Shown: positions 8,317 through 17,969, counted from the stretch's first letter. The stretch is 64,000 bases of DNA from Psychrobacter phenylpyruvicus DSM 7000 = NBRC 102152 (GCF_000685805.1 NZ_JMKP01000001.1:124001-188000), one strand, 5' to 3'. The notes: a model not told the origin generated them from the sequence alone. Made by a program: numbers and translations.

Positions 8317-9177
8317 ATGGGAAATTTTAGTATAGTAATGCTAGTGTTGGTGGCGCTGGTAGTGTTCACCGTCTTTAAAGGCGTCAGAATAGTGCCTCAA
8401 GGTTATAAATGGATTGTGCAGCGCTTAGGGAAATACCATCAAACCTTAGAGCCTGGTCTGAATCTCATTATTCCCTATGTGGACGATGTGGCTTATAAAC
8501 TTACTACCAAAGACATCGTGTTAGACATTCCCTCTCAAGAAGTCATCACTCGCGATAACGTGGTGATTATTGCCAACGCTGTGGCTTATATCAGTATCGT
8601 GCAGCCTGAAAAAGCCGTGTATGGTATTGAAGATTACGAGCATGGTATTCGTAACTTAGTACAGACTTCATTACGTTCTATCATCGGTGAGATGGATTTG
8701 GACAGTGCATTATCGAGCCGTGATCACATTAAAGCGTTACTTAAGCAGGCCATTTCAGAAGATATTGCAGACTGGGGAATTACCCTAAAAACCGTTGAAA
8801 TTCAAGATATTAACCCCTCAGATACCATGCAGACTGCGATGGAAGAACAGGCAGCGGCTGAACGTCAACGCCGTGCAACCGTAACCCGTGCTGATGGTCA
8901 AAAACAGGCAGCTATCTTAGAGGCTGACGGCCGTTTAGAGGCCTCTCGCCGTGATGCTGAGGCGCAAGTCGTATTAGCAAAAGGCTCTGAAGAGTCTATC
9001 CGCCTAATTACTCAAGCCATGGGCGAAGAGGAGATGCCGGTGGTTTACTTGTTAGGTGAGCAATATATTAAAGCCATGCAAGAGTTGGCAGAGTCTGACA
9101 ATGCCAAGACGGTGGTATTACCCGCGGATATTTTAGGAACAGTAAAAGGATTAATGGGCAGTAAAACTAAGCCTTAA
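8317..9177 (+). CDS. SPFH/stomatin-like membrane protein (QmcA type)
   Basis: 286 residues. One N-terminal membrane anchor (residues about 5-20) is followed by the SPFH/band-7 domain: VPQGYKWIVQRLGKYHQTLEPGLN, then DIPSQEVITRDNVVIIANAVAYISIV. An Ala/Glu/Arg-rich helical region (MEEQAAAERQRRATVTRADGQ) supports oligomer formation. E. coli QmcA has the same length class and sits beside an NfeD gene (ybbK/ybbJ). Known role: membrane-associated rings that modulate FtsH or organise membrane domains. Start ATG 8317 follows GGGAG. Probably co-transcribed with nfeD, with a terminator downstream at 9275. Confidence 0.9.
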   Translation: MGNFSIVMLVLVALVVFTVFKGVRIVPQGYKWIVQRLGKYHQTLEPGLNLIIPYVDDVAYKLTTKDIVLDIPSQEVITRDNVVIIANAVAYISIVQPEKAVYGIEDYEHGIRNLVQTSLRSIIGEMDLDSALSSRDHIKALLKQAISEDIADWGITLKTVEIQDINPSDTMQTAMEEQAAAERQRRATVTRADGQKQAAILEADGRLEASRRDAEAQVVLAKGSEESIRLITQAMGEEEMPVVYLLGEQYIKAMQELAESDNAKTVVLPADILGTVKGLMGSKTKP

Positions 9178-9274
9178 TTTATCCTCTTTAACTGCTTTGT
9201 TTTTCTTGCACCCTTAGCGTGGGCAAATATCATAAGCTAGCAAAAACTTACTAACTTAACCTTTTAGTTACTTA

Positions 9275-9328
9275 TAGCCCCTTAGTGCCCCTTCTTTGTA
9301 AGGTTGGTTACTAAGGGGCTATTTTTTT
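9275..9328 (+). terminator. Terminator after the NfeD/SPFH pair
   Basis: Inverted repeat TAGCCCCTTAG (9275-9285) / CTAAGGGGCTA (9311-9321) followed by a T run. The loop is 25 bases, longer than usual. Confidence 0.75.
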
Positions 9329-9442
9329 AAGCTGTGATTTAGCCCAGAATAGAGGTATCAATAACTGTACAGGGCAAGTTAGACACTGTCACAGATAGAG
9401 TGAATAAATCGGAAGTTATAATAAATAGCACTAGGAATAAGT

Positions 9443-10840
9443 ATGCAAAATCCTGTTGATAATAATATAAAAAATCAAGACAAAGCCAGTCATCAGTTAC
9501 ATCCTATTGTCCAAGGGGCTGCTCTGCCTTATGACATCCTAAATGAACAATATCAAAACGCTGCTTATCCCGATACTAAGTTGCAGATTCGGGGCGGTGG
9601 TTTTGGTTCGGATGCTGCGGCTCACCCAAGCAATCCCAATCAGTTCTATGCCCTAACCGACCGAGGTCCAAATTCAGATTTTAAAGGCAGTTTGGGGGAG
9701 GGGAAGCAATTTTTAGTTCCCAATTATAGCCCCAAAATAGGGCTTTTTGAGATTGAGGCAGACGGTCAGATTCTTAAGGTTAAAGAGATTGTATTAAAAG
9801 ACAAAGCCGGACAGCCAGTGAGCGGCTTGCCCAATCCAAAGGCTTTTGGCGGGACCAACGAGATTCCATACGATGTCTCAGGCGAGCCGATGACGGTCAA
9901 TCCTGACCAGCCTTATGATCCCGAAACCAATCCGGTGAAAACCGATCTTAATGGATTAGATCCAGAAGGGTTGGCTGCCCTAAAGGATGGTAGTTTTTGG
10001 ATTAGCGATGAGTATGGTCCCCACTTGGTTCATTACGATGCTCAAGGGGTAGAGATTGGACGGATTAATCCTTTTGCAGAAGACAATCGTAATAACCTAG
10101 TTATCGACGGTAAGCGGTTATTATTGCCCCAGGAATTTGCCAAAAGACGTGCCAACCGTGGTATGGAAGCTTTGACCATTACCCCAGATCAAAGCACCTT
10201 GGTTGGGGTAATGGAATCCTCTATGGACAATCCAGATAAGTCAGGTCGACTTTCAACTTTGACTCGCATGGTAATGATTAATCTGAATAACGGGGTAATT
10301 AGACAATACCTGTGTCGCTTGGATGCGAAGGAGCATGTTAATTCTGCCATCGCTGCGTTAAGTGAGCATGAATTCTATGTTGCAGAGCATGATCGTCAAT
10401 TTCCTTTACAACAGCCGACCGCCAAAAAACTTATCTACAAGCTTGATATCTCGCAAGCCACGGATATCAATAATCTTGAGGCTTTATTACAGCACTCAGA
10501 GGGCAATCGAATCAGTTATAACAGTGAGTTAGGCCTATTAATTGATGGAAAAACATTGGAGCAGTGGATTGCACAAGATGAGCGTCACTGGGACAGTTTA
10601 GCTGAGCTGGGTATTCATCCGGCCCAAAAAACTTTGGCGGTCGATATCCTACAAGCTATTGATTACCCACACGATAAACTTGAAGGCATTTGGTTACGTC
10701 AAGATGGCTCTATTGGGTTATTGAACGATGATGATTTTGCGATGAATGATTCTGATAAAGGGGTGGAGCATAAGTATTTGGATGCGGATAAGACCCTTAT
10801 CGATGCCAATCGACTTTATGTGGTTCAGCCCAAGCTATAA
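9443..10840 (+). CDS. Esterase-like activity of phytase family protein
   Basis: 465 residues. Matches the phytase-like domain family (beta-propeller, often annotated esterase-like activity of phytase): GSDAAAHPSNPNQFYALTDR near 51-70, DLNGLDPEGLAALKDGSFWI and SDEYGPHLVHYD in the middle, and KLEGIWLRQDGSIGLLNDDD near the end. Family members are mostly exported, but no signal peptide or lipobox is visible here. ATG 9443 has AGGAATA upstream, and earlier in-frame codons run into stops. The substrate cannot be read from sequence; phosphate-ester hydrolysis is only the family name. It stands alone between two terminated units. Confidence 0.75.
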   Translation: MQNPVDNNIKNQDKASHQLHPIVQGAALPYDILNEQYQNAAYPDTKLQIRGGGFGSDAAAHPSNPNQFYALTDRGPNSDFKGSLGEGKQFLVPNYSPKIGLFEIEADGQILKVKEIVLKDKAGQPVSGLPNPKAFGGTNEIPYDVSGEPMTVNPDQPYDPETNPVKTDLNGLDPEGLAALKDGSFWISDEYGPHLVHYDAQGVEIGRINPFAEDNRNNLVIDGKRLLLPQEFAKRRANRGMEALTITPDQSTLVGVMESSMDNPDKSGRLSTLTRMVMINLNNGVIRQYLCRLDAKEHVNSAIAALSEHEFYVAEHDRQFPLQQPTAKKLIYKLDISQATDINNLEALLQHSEGNRISYNSELGLLIDGKTLEQWIAQDERHWDSLAELGIHPAQKTLAVDILQAIDYPHDKLEGIWLRQDGSIGLLNDDDFAMNDSDKGVEHKYLDADKTLIDANRLYVVQPKL

Positions 10841-11025
10841 AGGGTGGTATCGACTCTGACGGAAGTTTGTAGCTCCGATTTAAATTGAGATTGGCTTACA
10901 TTTTCACGCCTATTTATAACAGATTTTGCATTTTACAACTGGCTGCTTATTGATAGGTTAGAGGAGTAGATAAAGTCAGAAGCTGACAATCATGTTAATA
11001 ATAACAATATAAATAGGAGACGATC

Positions 11026-12687
11026 ATGTCAGAACATACCTATACCATAGCCGATTATCTATTTGATCGGGTGGCAGAAGCCGGTGCCAGTGAGATTTTT
11101 GGGGTGCCAGGTGATTATAACTTATCTTTTTTGGACAATATTATTGCCTCCGATAAGCTGCGCTGGGTAGGTAATAGCAATGAGTTAAATGCAGGCTATG
11201 CTGCTGATGGTTACGCTCGTGAACGACGGTTTGCGGCGATGGTTACGACCTTTGGAGTGGGTGAATTATCAGCAATTAATGCCACTGCAGGCTCATTTGC
11301 AGAATACGCTCCTGTATTACACATTGTAGGAGCACCAGACACCAAGTTAAGAGACGGCAAGCGTCGCTTGCACCATAGCTTAGGTGATGGCGAATTTAAC
11401 CATTTTATTAAAATGGTAGAGCCGGTTAGTGTGGCCCGAGCAGAGATCACAGCGAAAAACGCGGCATCAGAGATTGATAGAGTGATTCGCATGGTGCTAA
11501 CAAAACAGCGCCCAGGCTACTTACTATTGTCTCCCGATGTGGCAAAACTGCCCATCTATCCGCCTACTACTAAATTAAAAGACAGCGAAGAAGACATCAC
11601 TAGCCAGATAGCTTTAAGTGATTTCAAAAAAGAATTAAGTCAGTACATTGAGGGTAAAGCCACCACTTTAATTGCGGACTTAATGGTGCATCGATTAGGA
11701 CTGCAAACCCAAGTTAGGGCTTTAGTAGCGGATACCCAAATCCCATATGCTACCTTATCTTGGGGCAAGTCTTTGTTAGATGAAAATAGTGAGCGTTGGG
11801 CGGGGGTTTATGTGGGTGAGCCCTCGCAGCGAGTAGTAAAAGATGCGATAGAAAACGCAGAGTGTTTAATTAAGCTTGGAGTGAACTATACCGATACCAC
11901 TACCGCTGGCTTTACTCAAAAAATTGACACCTCACGTGTAGTCGATATTCATCAAGAGCGTAGCACTGTTGCCGACAAGGTTTTTGCTCCCATTGCTATG
12001 AAGGATGCCATTCAAGCTTTGCATGAAGTATTGACCTCAGGTATTGAGATTAAGCCTAAGCCATTAATAGGTAAAGTTGATCTGCACAAACAGCCAGGGG
12101 CAGAAGATGAGCCGTTACTACAAAAAGATTTATGGCACATCATTGCCAGTGCTCTAGAGGACAAAAATATCGTCTTCGCTGAGCAAGGTACCGCATACTT
12201 TGGTATGAGTGAGGTTCGCTTACCAGAGGGCATAACCTTTTATGGTCAGCCTTTGTGGGGCTCAATCGGCTATACCCTGCCCGCCAGTTTGGGCGCCGGT
12301 CTAGCCTCTCCAAATAAGCGATCAGTGTTGTTGATAGGGGATGGGTCAGCGCTACTGACCATTCAAGAATTGGGGGTAATGATACGCGAGCGACTAAACC
12401 CTGTGATCATCCTCATTAACAACTCGGGATACACTGTAGAGCGCGCCATTCATGGTGAAAAGCAGCTTTATAACGATATCCCGTATAGTGACTGGCAGAT
12501 TATGCCGAAGGCATTTGGTGCCAATGAGGACAACTGTGCGATTGTGAAAGCGACCACACCTGCTGAGCTTAAGTCCGCCCTAGAGCTGGCAAGTAATACT
12601 CAAGATAAAATGGTGTTTATTGAGGTGGTTACCGAGGTGATGGACATACCACCATTACTAGAAGAGGTAGCGGCCTCTTTACGATAA
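11026..12687 (+). CDS. Thiamine-diphosphate 2-keto acid decarboxylase (pyruvate/indolepyruvate decarboxylase family)
   Basis: 553 residues, the standard length. ThDP enzyme that decarboxylates a 2-keto acid to an aldehyde. The catalytic set of pyruvate, phenylpyruvate and indolepyruvate decarboxylases is intact: Asp30 in GVPGDYNL, Glu53 in SNELNAGYAADGYAR, the His116-His117 pair in RRLHHSLGDG, the ThDP/Mg motif GDGSALLTIQELG (from 438) ending in Asn465-Asn466, and Glu472 in GYTVERAIHG. Acetolactate synthases lack the HH pair, so that assignment is excluded. Choice among pyruvate, branched-chain, phenylpyruvate or indolepyruvate as substrate is open. Strong ribosome site TAGGAGACGATC before ATG; terminator follows. 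Confidence 0.9.
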   Translation: MSEHTYTIADYLFDRVAEAGASEIFGVPGDYNLSFLDNIIASDKLRWVGNSNELNAGYAADGYARERRFAAMVTTFGVGELSAINATAGSFAEYAPVLHIVGAPDTKLRDGKRRLHHSLGDGEFNHFIKMVEPVSVARAEITAKNAASEIDRVIRMVLTKQRPGYLLLSPDVAKLPIYPPTTKLKDSEEDITSQIALSDFKKELSQYIEGKATTLIADLMVHRLGLQTQVRALVADTQIPYATLSWGKSLLDENSERWAGVYVGEPSQRVVKDAIENAECLIKLGVNYTDTTTAGFTQKIDTSRVVDIHQERSTVADKVFAPIAMKDAIQALHEVLTSGIEIKPKPLIGKVDLHKQPGAEDEPLLQKDLWHIIASALEDKNIVFAEQGTAYFGMSEVRLPEGITFYGQPLWGSIGYTLPASLGAGLASPNKRSVLLIGDGSALLTIQELGVMIRERLNPVIILINNSGYTVERAIHGEKQLYNDIPYSDWQIMPKAFGANEDNCAIVKATTPAELKSALELASNTQDKMVFIEVVTEVMDIPPLLEEVAASLR

Positions 12688-12703
12688 CTCCCTGTATTAC
12701 CAC

Positions 12704-12741
12704 AAAAAAACCGACTCCACTGCAACTGGGGTCGGTTTTTT
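12704..12741. terminator. Terminator between keto acid decarboxylase and hemN
   Basis: Stem CCGACTCC (12711) / GGGGTCGG (12728-12735) with seven A before it and six T after it, so it can serve both convergent genes. Confidence 0.85.
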
Positions 12742-12766
12742 GAGTTAATTACCAAGATTTAAAGCG

Positions 12767-14335
12767 TTAAATTACTTTTGAAAAACGGCCTTTTTCTTTG
12801 CTGGCCAAATAAGTATCAAACACCATGGCTACGTTGCGGGCAAGCAGGCGACCTTTAGGTAGGATACGAATACCCGCGGCATCCATATCAATCAGTCGAT
12901 CTTGTTGCATTTCACCAAGCTGCTGAATTTCATCGATAAAGTAAGTAATGGCATCGATGCCAAACTTTTGATTTAAGTCTTTGAAGTCGATGTAATCATG
13001 GCACAGTAGGTTTGAGATGATATAGCCACGTAGTCGATCTTCGATGTTGCTTTTAATATGTCGCACGGCAGGTAATTTGCCAGCATCTACCATGGCTTCA
13101 TACTCTTTCAGATCGGTATGGTTTTGTAGAATATGAGTGGCAGTGTTGCCTTTATTGGCATAAAGCGTGCTGTTAACTTGACTGATAGAAGACACGCCAA
13201 AGCCCAATAAATCACAGTCACCTAAGATGGTATAGCCTTGGAAGTTGCGATGTAGGATGCCTTCACGTTGAGCCACGGCCATACTGTCATCAGGTTTGGC
13301 AAAGTGGTCAATACCAATATATTGGTAGCCGGCCTCATTTAAAGCGGCGATGGTATCGCTGAACATCTCAAGCTTTTGGGCAGGTGTCGGTAAGTCCTCT
13401 TCCTTAATCTGACGCTGCGACTTAAAGCGATTGGGCAAGTGAGCATAGTTAAAGATGGACAATCTATCGGGCGAGATATCAATAATAGTCTCTACTGTCT
13501 TCGCAAACGTTTGTGGAGTCTGATGGGGAAGTCCGTAGATTAAGTCAATATTGGTAGATTTAAAGCCCAATCGACGTGTTTCTTGCATCACACCGCGAAT
13601 TAGCTCTTCAGACTGCACTCGGTTGACGGCAATTTGTACTTCATAATCTAAGTCTTGTACCCCAAAGCTCACTCGGTTAAAGCCTAGGTTACGTAGAACG
13701 GTCAATGTAGTGTCCCGGATTTCTCTAGGATCGATTTCAACCGAATAATCGCCCACTTCTGGGTGCTCAGCAGTGGTTTTGTCTTGTGAGGTAGGAGCAA
13801 ACTCAAATTGAGTCTGCAAAAACTCCCAAAGCTCGGTAAGCTCTTCATCACTAAAGAAAGTTGGGGTGCCACCGCCGAGATGTAATTGCTTGACGTAAGG
13901 TTTACCGCCAGAAGCAGGGCGCTCCAACAGCGCTCTTTTTTGTCTTACTTCTGCTTTTAGGTACTCTAAATAGTCGCCGGCATCACTGTTTTTCTTAGTA
14001 ATAATCTTATTACAGGCACAGTAATAGCAAAGATGACGACAAAAAGGGATATGGAAGTAAAGCGATAGCGGAGTGTTGGGATCACGACTGGTCAAAATAT
14101 CTAATTCGGCCCCAGCTTCAATCGGTTTGAACTCAAGGGCGGTAGGGTACGAGGTGTAGCGTGGTCCTGAACGATTATATTTATGAACCAAAGCCTCATC
14201 GTATTCTAACTGCGGCATATCAGAAGTCGCTGCATCAAACTGTTTTTTGGCATAAGGATTGGCAGGAGAGAAATCCGGACGCTCAGTAGATGGGGGTTGA
14301 TTGGCTTGGTCTGTAAAAATTGCAGAATTAGTCAT
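12767..14335 (-). CDS. hemN: Oxygen-independent coproporphyrinogen III oxidase
   Basis: 522 residues. Radical SAM enzyme that converts coproporphyrinogen III to protoporphyrinogen IX without oxygen, in haem synthesis. The 4Fe-4S motif is FHIPFCRHLCYYCAC with Cys99, Cys103 and Cys106, plus the HemN-specific Cys108. SAM-binding LHLGGGTPTF and the FGVQDLDYEVQIAVNR region follow. It is about 65 residues longer than E. coli HemN, mostly from a low-complexity N-terminal extension (residues 1-45) before EYDEALVHKYNRSGPRYTSY, where the conserved protein begins. True HemN rather than HemW because of this N-terminal block and the CxxxCxxCxC pattern. Confidence 0.95.
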   Translation of the reverse strand: MTNSAIFTDQANQPPSTERPDFSPANPYAKKQFDAATSDMPQLEYDEALVHKYNRSGPRYTSYPTALEFKPIEAGAELDILTSRDPNTPLSLYFHIPFCRHLCYYCACNKIITKKNSDAGDYLEYLKAEVRQKRALLERPASGGKPYVKQLHLGGGTPTFFSDEELTELWEFLQTQFEFAPTSQDKTTAEHPEVGDYSVEIDPREIRDTTLTVLRNLGFNRVSFGVQDLDYEVQIAVNRVQSEELIRGVMQETRRLGFKSTNIDLIYGLPHQTPQTFAKTVETIIDISPDRLSIFNYAHLPNRFKSQRQIKEEDLPTPAQKLEMFSDTIAALNEAGYQYIGIDHFAKPDDSMAVAQREGILHRNFQGYTILGDCDLLGFGVSSISQVNSTLYANKGNTATHILQNHTDLKEYEAMVDAGKLPAVRHIKSNIEDRLRGYIISNLLCHDYIDFKDLNQKFGIDAITYFIDEIQQLGEMQQDRLIDMDAAGIRILPKGRLLARNVAMVFDTYLASKEKGRFSKVI

Positions 14336-14447
14336 AAGATTGGCCTTATCGGAGAGCCGATAAACAGAAGCGATGAGATAGAAATTATATAGTGAATCAA
14401 TTATAACAAATTATAGAAAGATAACCTGAAACGATGGGTTTTACTAT

Positions 14448-14555
14448 AGCTCGAAAGGGTAGTACAGCTCGAAAAGATAGTACAGATCGAAAAGATAGTA
14501 CAGCTCGAAAGGGTAGTACAGATCGAAAAGATAGTTCAGATCGAAACAATAGTAA
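14448..14555. repeat. 18-bp tandem repeat, 6 copies
   Basis: Six head-to-tail units of 18 bp with consensus AG(C/A)TCGAAA(A/G)G(A/G)TAGTAC. Units 1 and 4 are identical, as are much of 2, 3 and 5; the last unit is the most diverged. It lies in the spacer between the hemN start and the end of the EamA gene, about 110 bp upstream of hemN. Because 18 is a multiple of 3, both strands read as repetitive peptide in some frames; these are artefacts. Confidence 0.95.
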
Positions 14556-14600
14556 GGCCATCGGCCCTGATAAGATTTTAATCGCCATACAGTCAGTTAT

Positions 14601-15515
14601 TTATTGGTTAATGACCGGTTTTCTTATCCCGCCCCAAGTGACCAGTGCCACCCCGATAGCGATTAATAAAGCCCCCAAAGCCAGCCCTTCTGGCGGAGGC
14701 TCAGCTTGCAAAAATATGGCAATAGGCACCGCAAACACAGCAGCGGTTGAGCCCAGCAGACTGAGCAACACCGGTCCGCCTGCCTTTTGTAGCACAAACA
14801 ACAGTTGAAACTGAGCAGCAAAAATGAAGGCTTGTAGCCCAATGATGGCTATCGATACTGATAAATTGAAGGAGTCTTTATCAGGTAGGGCCAATGAAAA
14901 ATCAGGTAATAAGCTAAGCATTCCCAATTGCAGGGAAGCCGCTACTAGCATACCAGGGGCTAAAGCGCTTGGTGAGGCGCCGGTAGGCCAACGTAGAGTG
15001 CGGTAAAGATTACCTATCGCCAATAATACTGGGCCACAAAGGGCAAGCAAAATCCAAAAAGCACTGGCACCAGGAGCGGTCAATTTATTGGCTGCCAATA
15101 CCCCAGCTCCCGCCAATGCAGATAGTACTCCCAAAGCCCGTAGTGGATCAAAGCGCTCCATTTTAAGCAGTAGAGCGCCGACATAAGTTAATAAGGGGGG
15201 AAGGGTAATCACTAAAGCCACAAAGCTGGCCCCAACTTGGGGTATGGCTGAGAAAAAGATCAAGTTCGAGCCGGCCACGCTGACCAAGGCGGCGACTAAA
15301 TAGTATTCGATACTCGACTTATTTATAGGGGGCAGTTGGCGGCGAAAGATGGCCATTACCAATAGCAGCATTGCTGCCCCTGTAATGGACCAAAATACAA
15401 AAGCCAAGGGGGTTAATCCTACTGTACCAGCATATTTTGCTATGTTGGTGGAGACCCCCAATAATGCTCCACCAGCTATCAGGCAAGTTAAAGCTACTAC
15501 CGTCTGTTTATCCAC
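14601..15515 (-). CDS. EamA/DMT-superfamily transporter
   Basis: 304 residues, about ten hydrophobic segments in two EamA repeats (approximately residues 5-140 and 150-295), typical of the 10-TMS drug/metabolite transporter superfamily. Inner membrane; such proteins usually export amino acids, metabolites or drugs, and the substrate cannot be told from sequence. Starts with GTG (VDKQTVVALTCLIAGG); AAGGAAGG lies 5 bases upstream and no better ATG is in frame. Stand-alone gene between comM (divergent) and hemN (same strand, downstream). Confidence 0.82.
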   Translation of the reverse strand: MDKQTVVALTCLIAGGALLGVSTNIAKYAGTVGLTPLAFVFWSITGAAMLLLVMAIFRRQLPPINKSSIEYYLVAALVSVAGSNLIFFSAIPQVGASFVALVITLPPLLTYVGALLLKMERFDPLRALGVLSALAGAGVLAANKLTAPGASAFWILLALCGPVLLAIGNLYRTLRWPTGASPSALAPGMLVAASLQLGMLSLLPDFSLALPDKDSFNLSVSIAIIGLQAFIFAAQFQLLFVLQKAGGPVLLSLLGSTAAVFAVPIAIFLQAEPPPEGLALGALLIAIGVALVTWGGIRKPVINQ

Positions 15516-15813
15516 TCATGCCTTCCTTTTTACTTTGGCTTTAACAATGGGTTAGTTAAAAAGCTAACTTTACCTTAAGAAGAGGGTCAATTTTAGCATT
15601 ATTACGCGGCTTGTTTTGTTATTGTGCTAGGTGCATTAAATATGGTTGGTACTGAAGGCTTATTTTTAGAATCTATTTATTAAGGCCTATGCTTATCTGG
15701 TTAATTGAATAATAAATAGGGATTAAATTAGCAGTTAACTTTGCTAACCCTTAACAAATAATTTATTATCAATGAAATATTTCTAATAATTAAATTTTAT
15801 ATTAAGGTCGATG

Positions 15814-17397
15814 ATGTCTTTTGCCCAAGTACATACCCGCTCGGTTGTCGGTCTGCATGCTCCCAAAGTTATGGTAGAAGTCCATTTATCACAGGGACTT
15901 CCGGCGTTAACCATCGTGGGGTTGCCTGAAGCGGCGGTTCGAGAGAGCAAAGATAGGGTTCGCTCTGCCTTAATTAATTCTAATTTTCAATTTCCCAATC
16001 GGCGGTTAACTATTAATTTGGCTCCTGCTGACTTACCTAAAGAAGGGGCTCGTTTAGATTTGCCAATCGCCATGGGTATTTTGGCGGCCAGCGGTCAGGT
16101 AGAGCCGCAATGGTTAGAGGATTATGAGTTTATCGGAGAGTTGGCATTAAATGGCGACCTGCGCTCTATTGCAGGCGGGCTAGCGGTAGCCAGAGCCATA
16201 AAAACCGATAGCAATCAGCGTAAAAAACAGGGTAATAATTCCTCTAAGGCTATCCATAAAACCCGTAAACTTATGGTACCGGCAGGCAATGGTATAGAGT
16301 CTAGCCGAGTGAAAGGAATAGAGGTGTATGCTGCCAATAACCTCATCGAGGTTTGTGAGCATTTACAAGTAGAAAATAGAGTAAGCAGCCAGGGTAAAGC
16401 GACAAGCTTAACCGAGATGCCTAAAGGGTTGCTAAAGGCGGTGGTGTCAAAATTGCCTGTGGTAAATGCCAGTTACAAGGTAGACTTAGCTGATGTTAAG
16501 GGACAGCATCATGCCAGACGGGCGCTGGAGATCGCTGCAGCGGGTGGTCATTCATTATTATTTACTGGTCCACCAGGCTCCGGCAAGACTTTGATGGCAG
16601 CACGGCTACCAACCATATTGCCTGACTTAAATGATGAAGAGGCTTTAGAGGTGGCCAGTACTTATTCGGTCGCCAATACCGAGTATCAGTATGGCAGTAG
16701 ACCTTTTAGAGAAATTCACCACACGATTTCTGCGGTGGCTTTGGTAGGAGGAGGTTCACGCCCTAAACCTGGTGAGATTACGCTGGCCAATAAAGGAGTG
16801 TTATTTTTGGATGAGATGCCAGAGTTTGACCGTAAGGTGCTTGAGGTATTACGTCAACCGTTAGAATCAAAGCAAATTACCATCAGCCGTGCCAATCAAC
16901 AGGCCACATTCCCCGCTAACTTTCAATTGGTGGCTGCGATGAATCCTTGCCCTTGTGGTTATCATGGAGACCCCTCCAATCGTTGCCATTGCCGACCCGA
17001 ACAAATTCAGCGTTATCAGGATAAAATTTCTGGTCCTCTACTAGATAGAATAGATTTGCAGGTTAGTGTACCCGCTTTACCGATTAGTGACCTTCAGAAT
17101 AGTCAGCCAGGTGAGGCCTCACAGACGGTTCGAACACGAGTAACTCGTGCTTATAAACGTCAACAGGAGCGGCAAAACAAACCCAATTGTGAGTTAACCC
17201 CAAGCGAAATGGACGAGCATATTACGTTGGGTGACAGTGAAAAACAGCTGTTAGCGATGGCACAAAGCAAACTGAATTTATCTGCGCGTGGTTATCACCG
17301 TCTATTGCGAGTGGCACGAACCATAGCAGATTTGGCAAACAGTACAGATATAAAAACGCCTCATCTAAGTGAGGCGCTCAGTTATCGGGGTGGCTAG
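15814..17397 (+). CDS. comM: YifB/ComM-family AAA+ ATPase (Mg-chelatase-like)
   Basis: 527 residues. The N-terminal domain starts MSFAQVHTRS like other YifB/ComM proteins (VEVHLSQGLPALTIVGLPEA), followed by an AAA+ domain: Walker A GPPGSGKT ending near 259 and Walker B GVLFLDEMPEF. The Cys-rich insert CPCGYHGDPSNRCHCRPEQI and a C-terminal Mg_chelatase_C helical domain (LSARGYHRLLRVARTIADL) follow. ComM is a hexameric helicase that drives branch migration during natural transformation. The second of two adjacent ATGs is used because AAGG lies 6 bases before it and the family starts there. The stop codon is 2 bp from the end of the convergent lipoprotein gene. Confidence 0.93.
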   Translation: MSFAQVHTRSVVGLHAPKVMVEVHLSQGLPALTIVGLPEAAVRESKDRVRSALINSNFQFPNRRLTINLAPADLPKEGARLDLPIAMGILAASGQVEPQWLEDYEFIGELALNGDLRSIAGGLAVARAIKTDSNQRKKQGNNSSKAIHKTRKLMVPAGNGIESSRVKGIEVYAANNLIEVCEHLQVENRVSSQGKATSLTEMPKGLLKAVVSKLPVVNASYKVDLADVKGQHHARRALEIAAAGGHSLLFTGPPGSGKTLMAARLPTILPDLNDEEALEVASTYSVANTEYQYGSRPFREIHHTISAVALVGGGSRPKPGEITLANKGVLFLDEMPEFDRKVLEVLRQPLESKQITISRANQQATFPANFQLVAAMNPCPCGYHGDPSNRCHCRPEQIQRYQDKISGPLLDRIDLQVSVPALPISDLQNSQPGEASQTVRTRVTRAYKRQQERQNKPNCELTPSEMDEHITLGDSEKQLLAMAQSKLNLSARGYHRLLRVARTIADLANSTDIKTPHLSEALSYRGG

Positions 17398-17399
17398 AG

Positions 17400-17969
17400 T
17401 CAATCGATAAGCTCGCTTCTCATAAAGATGCCCGGCTCTGTAAGACAGGAGTGATCTTCTGGGTTACGCACAGACTCAGATACCCCGCTTTGTGGGTTAT
17501 CAAATTGTAAGTGATAAAATAGATACTCTTCTTTAACCGAACCGCCGGTCTTTATGGTCTCTCCAAATTTAACCCGTGTGCCATCTAAGATAAGAGCTTG
17601 CTCATCTTGTAGCAAAGAGACCTTGTAAGTAGGATCAAACAACGGGGTCAGAAGACGGGTTTTATTATTATAAACCTGCTCAAACCTCAAGCAGTTATCT
17701 TGCACCACATAGCGGCCTGTAACCACAGGATATATGCGCTGCATCAAAAGTGTAGGGGTAAAATAATAAAGCAATAAAGGGGAGGAAGCAGCAGTAGGCA
17801 GGGGGCTAGTCTTATCTTTATTAACAGTTACTTTTTCTACAGCGCTTGTATCGGAGTCAGTCACCGATTTTGTATTATCAGTGACGGAGGTAGTTTGACA
17901 GCCCATAACCATAAGGACCGCGGCTAAGCCAGCACTTAATTTTAAGCCATTATAAATTCTACTTTTCAT
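17400..17969 (-). CDS. Putative lipoprotein of unknown function
   Basis: 189 residues. Lipobox LMVMGC near residues 19-24 after a basic, hydrophobic N-terminus (MKSRIYNGLKLSAGLAAV), so it is a signal-peptidase II substrate. A Ser/Thr/Lys-rich linker (about 25-55) precedes a small beta-rich domain (YVVQDNCLRFEQVYNNKTRLLTP and FGETIKTGGSVKEEYLFYH). Two cysteines in the mature part could pair. I do not recognise the family. Convergent and almost abutting with comM, with no terminator in the 2-bp gap, so transcripts must overlap. Confidence 0.7.
   Translation of the reverse strand: MKSRIYNGLKLSAGLAAVLMVMGCQTTSVTDNTKSVTDSDTSAVEKVTVNKDKTSPLPTAASSPLLLYYFTPTLLMQRIYPVVTGRYVVQDNCLRFEQVYNNKTRLLTPLFDPTYKVSLLQDEQALILDGTRVKFGETIKTGGSVKEEYLFYHLQFDNPQSGVSESVRNPEDHSCLTEPGIFMRSELID

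Noticed and set aside
14336..14447. FNR/Anr box upstream of hemN
   Set aside because: Expected for an anaerobic enzyme, but no TTGAT-N4-ATCAA-like site was found.
14448..14555. CRISPR array
   Set aside because: Units are contiguous with no spacers, and no cas genes are present. The same holds for the other repeat arrays.
14397..14588. Minus-strand open frame with FRSVLSFRAV-like repeats
   Set aside because: Another reading of the same 18-bp repeat array, with no ribosome site.
14434..14808. Plus-strand open frame rich in Arg-Lys-Asp-Ser-Thr repeats
   Set aside because: The repetitive part is the 18-bp DNA repeat read in frame; the rest is antisense to the EamA transporter, and there is no ribosome site.
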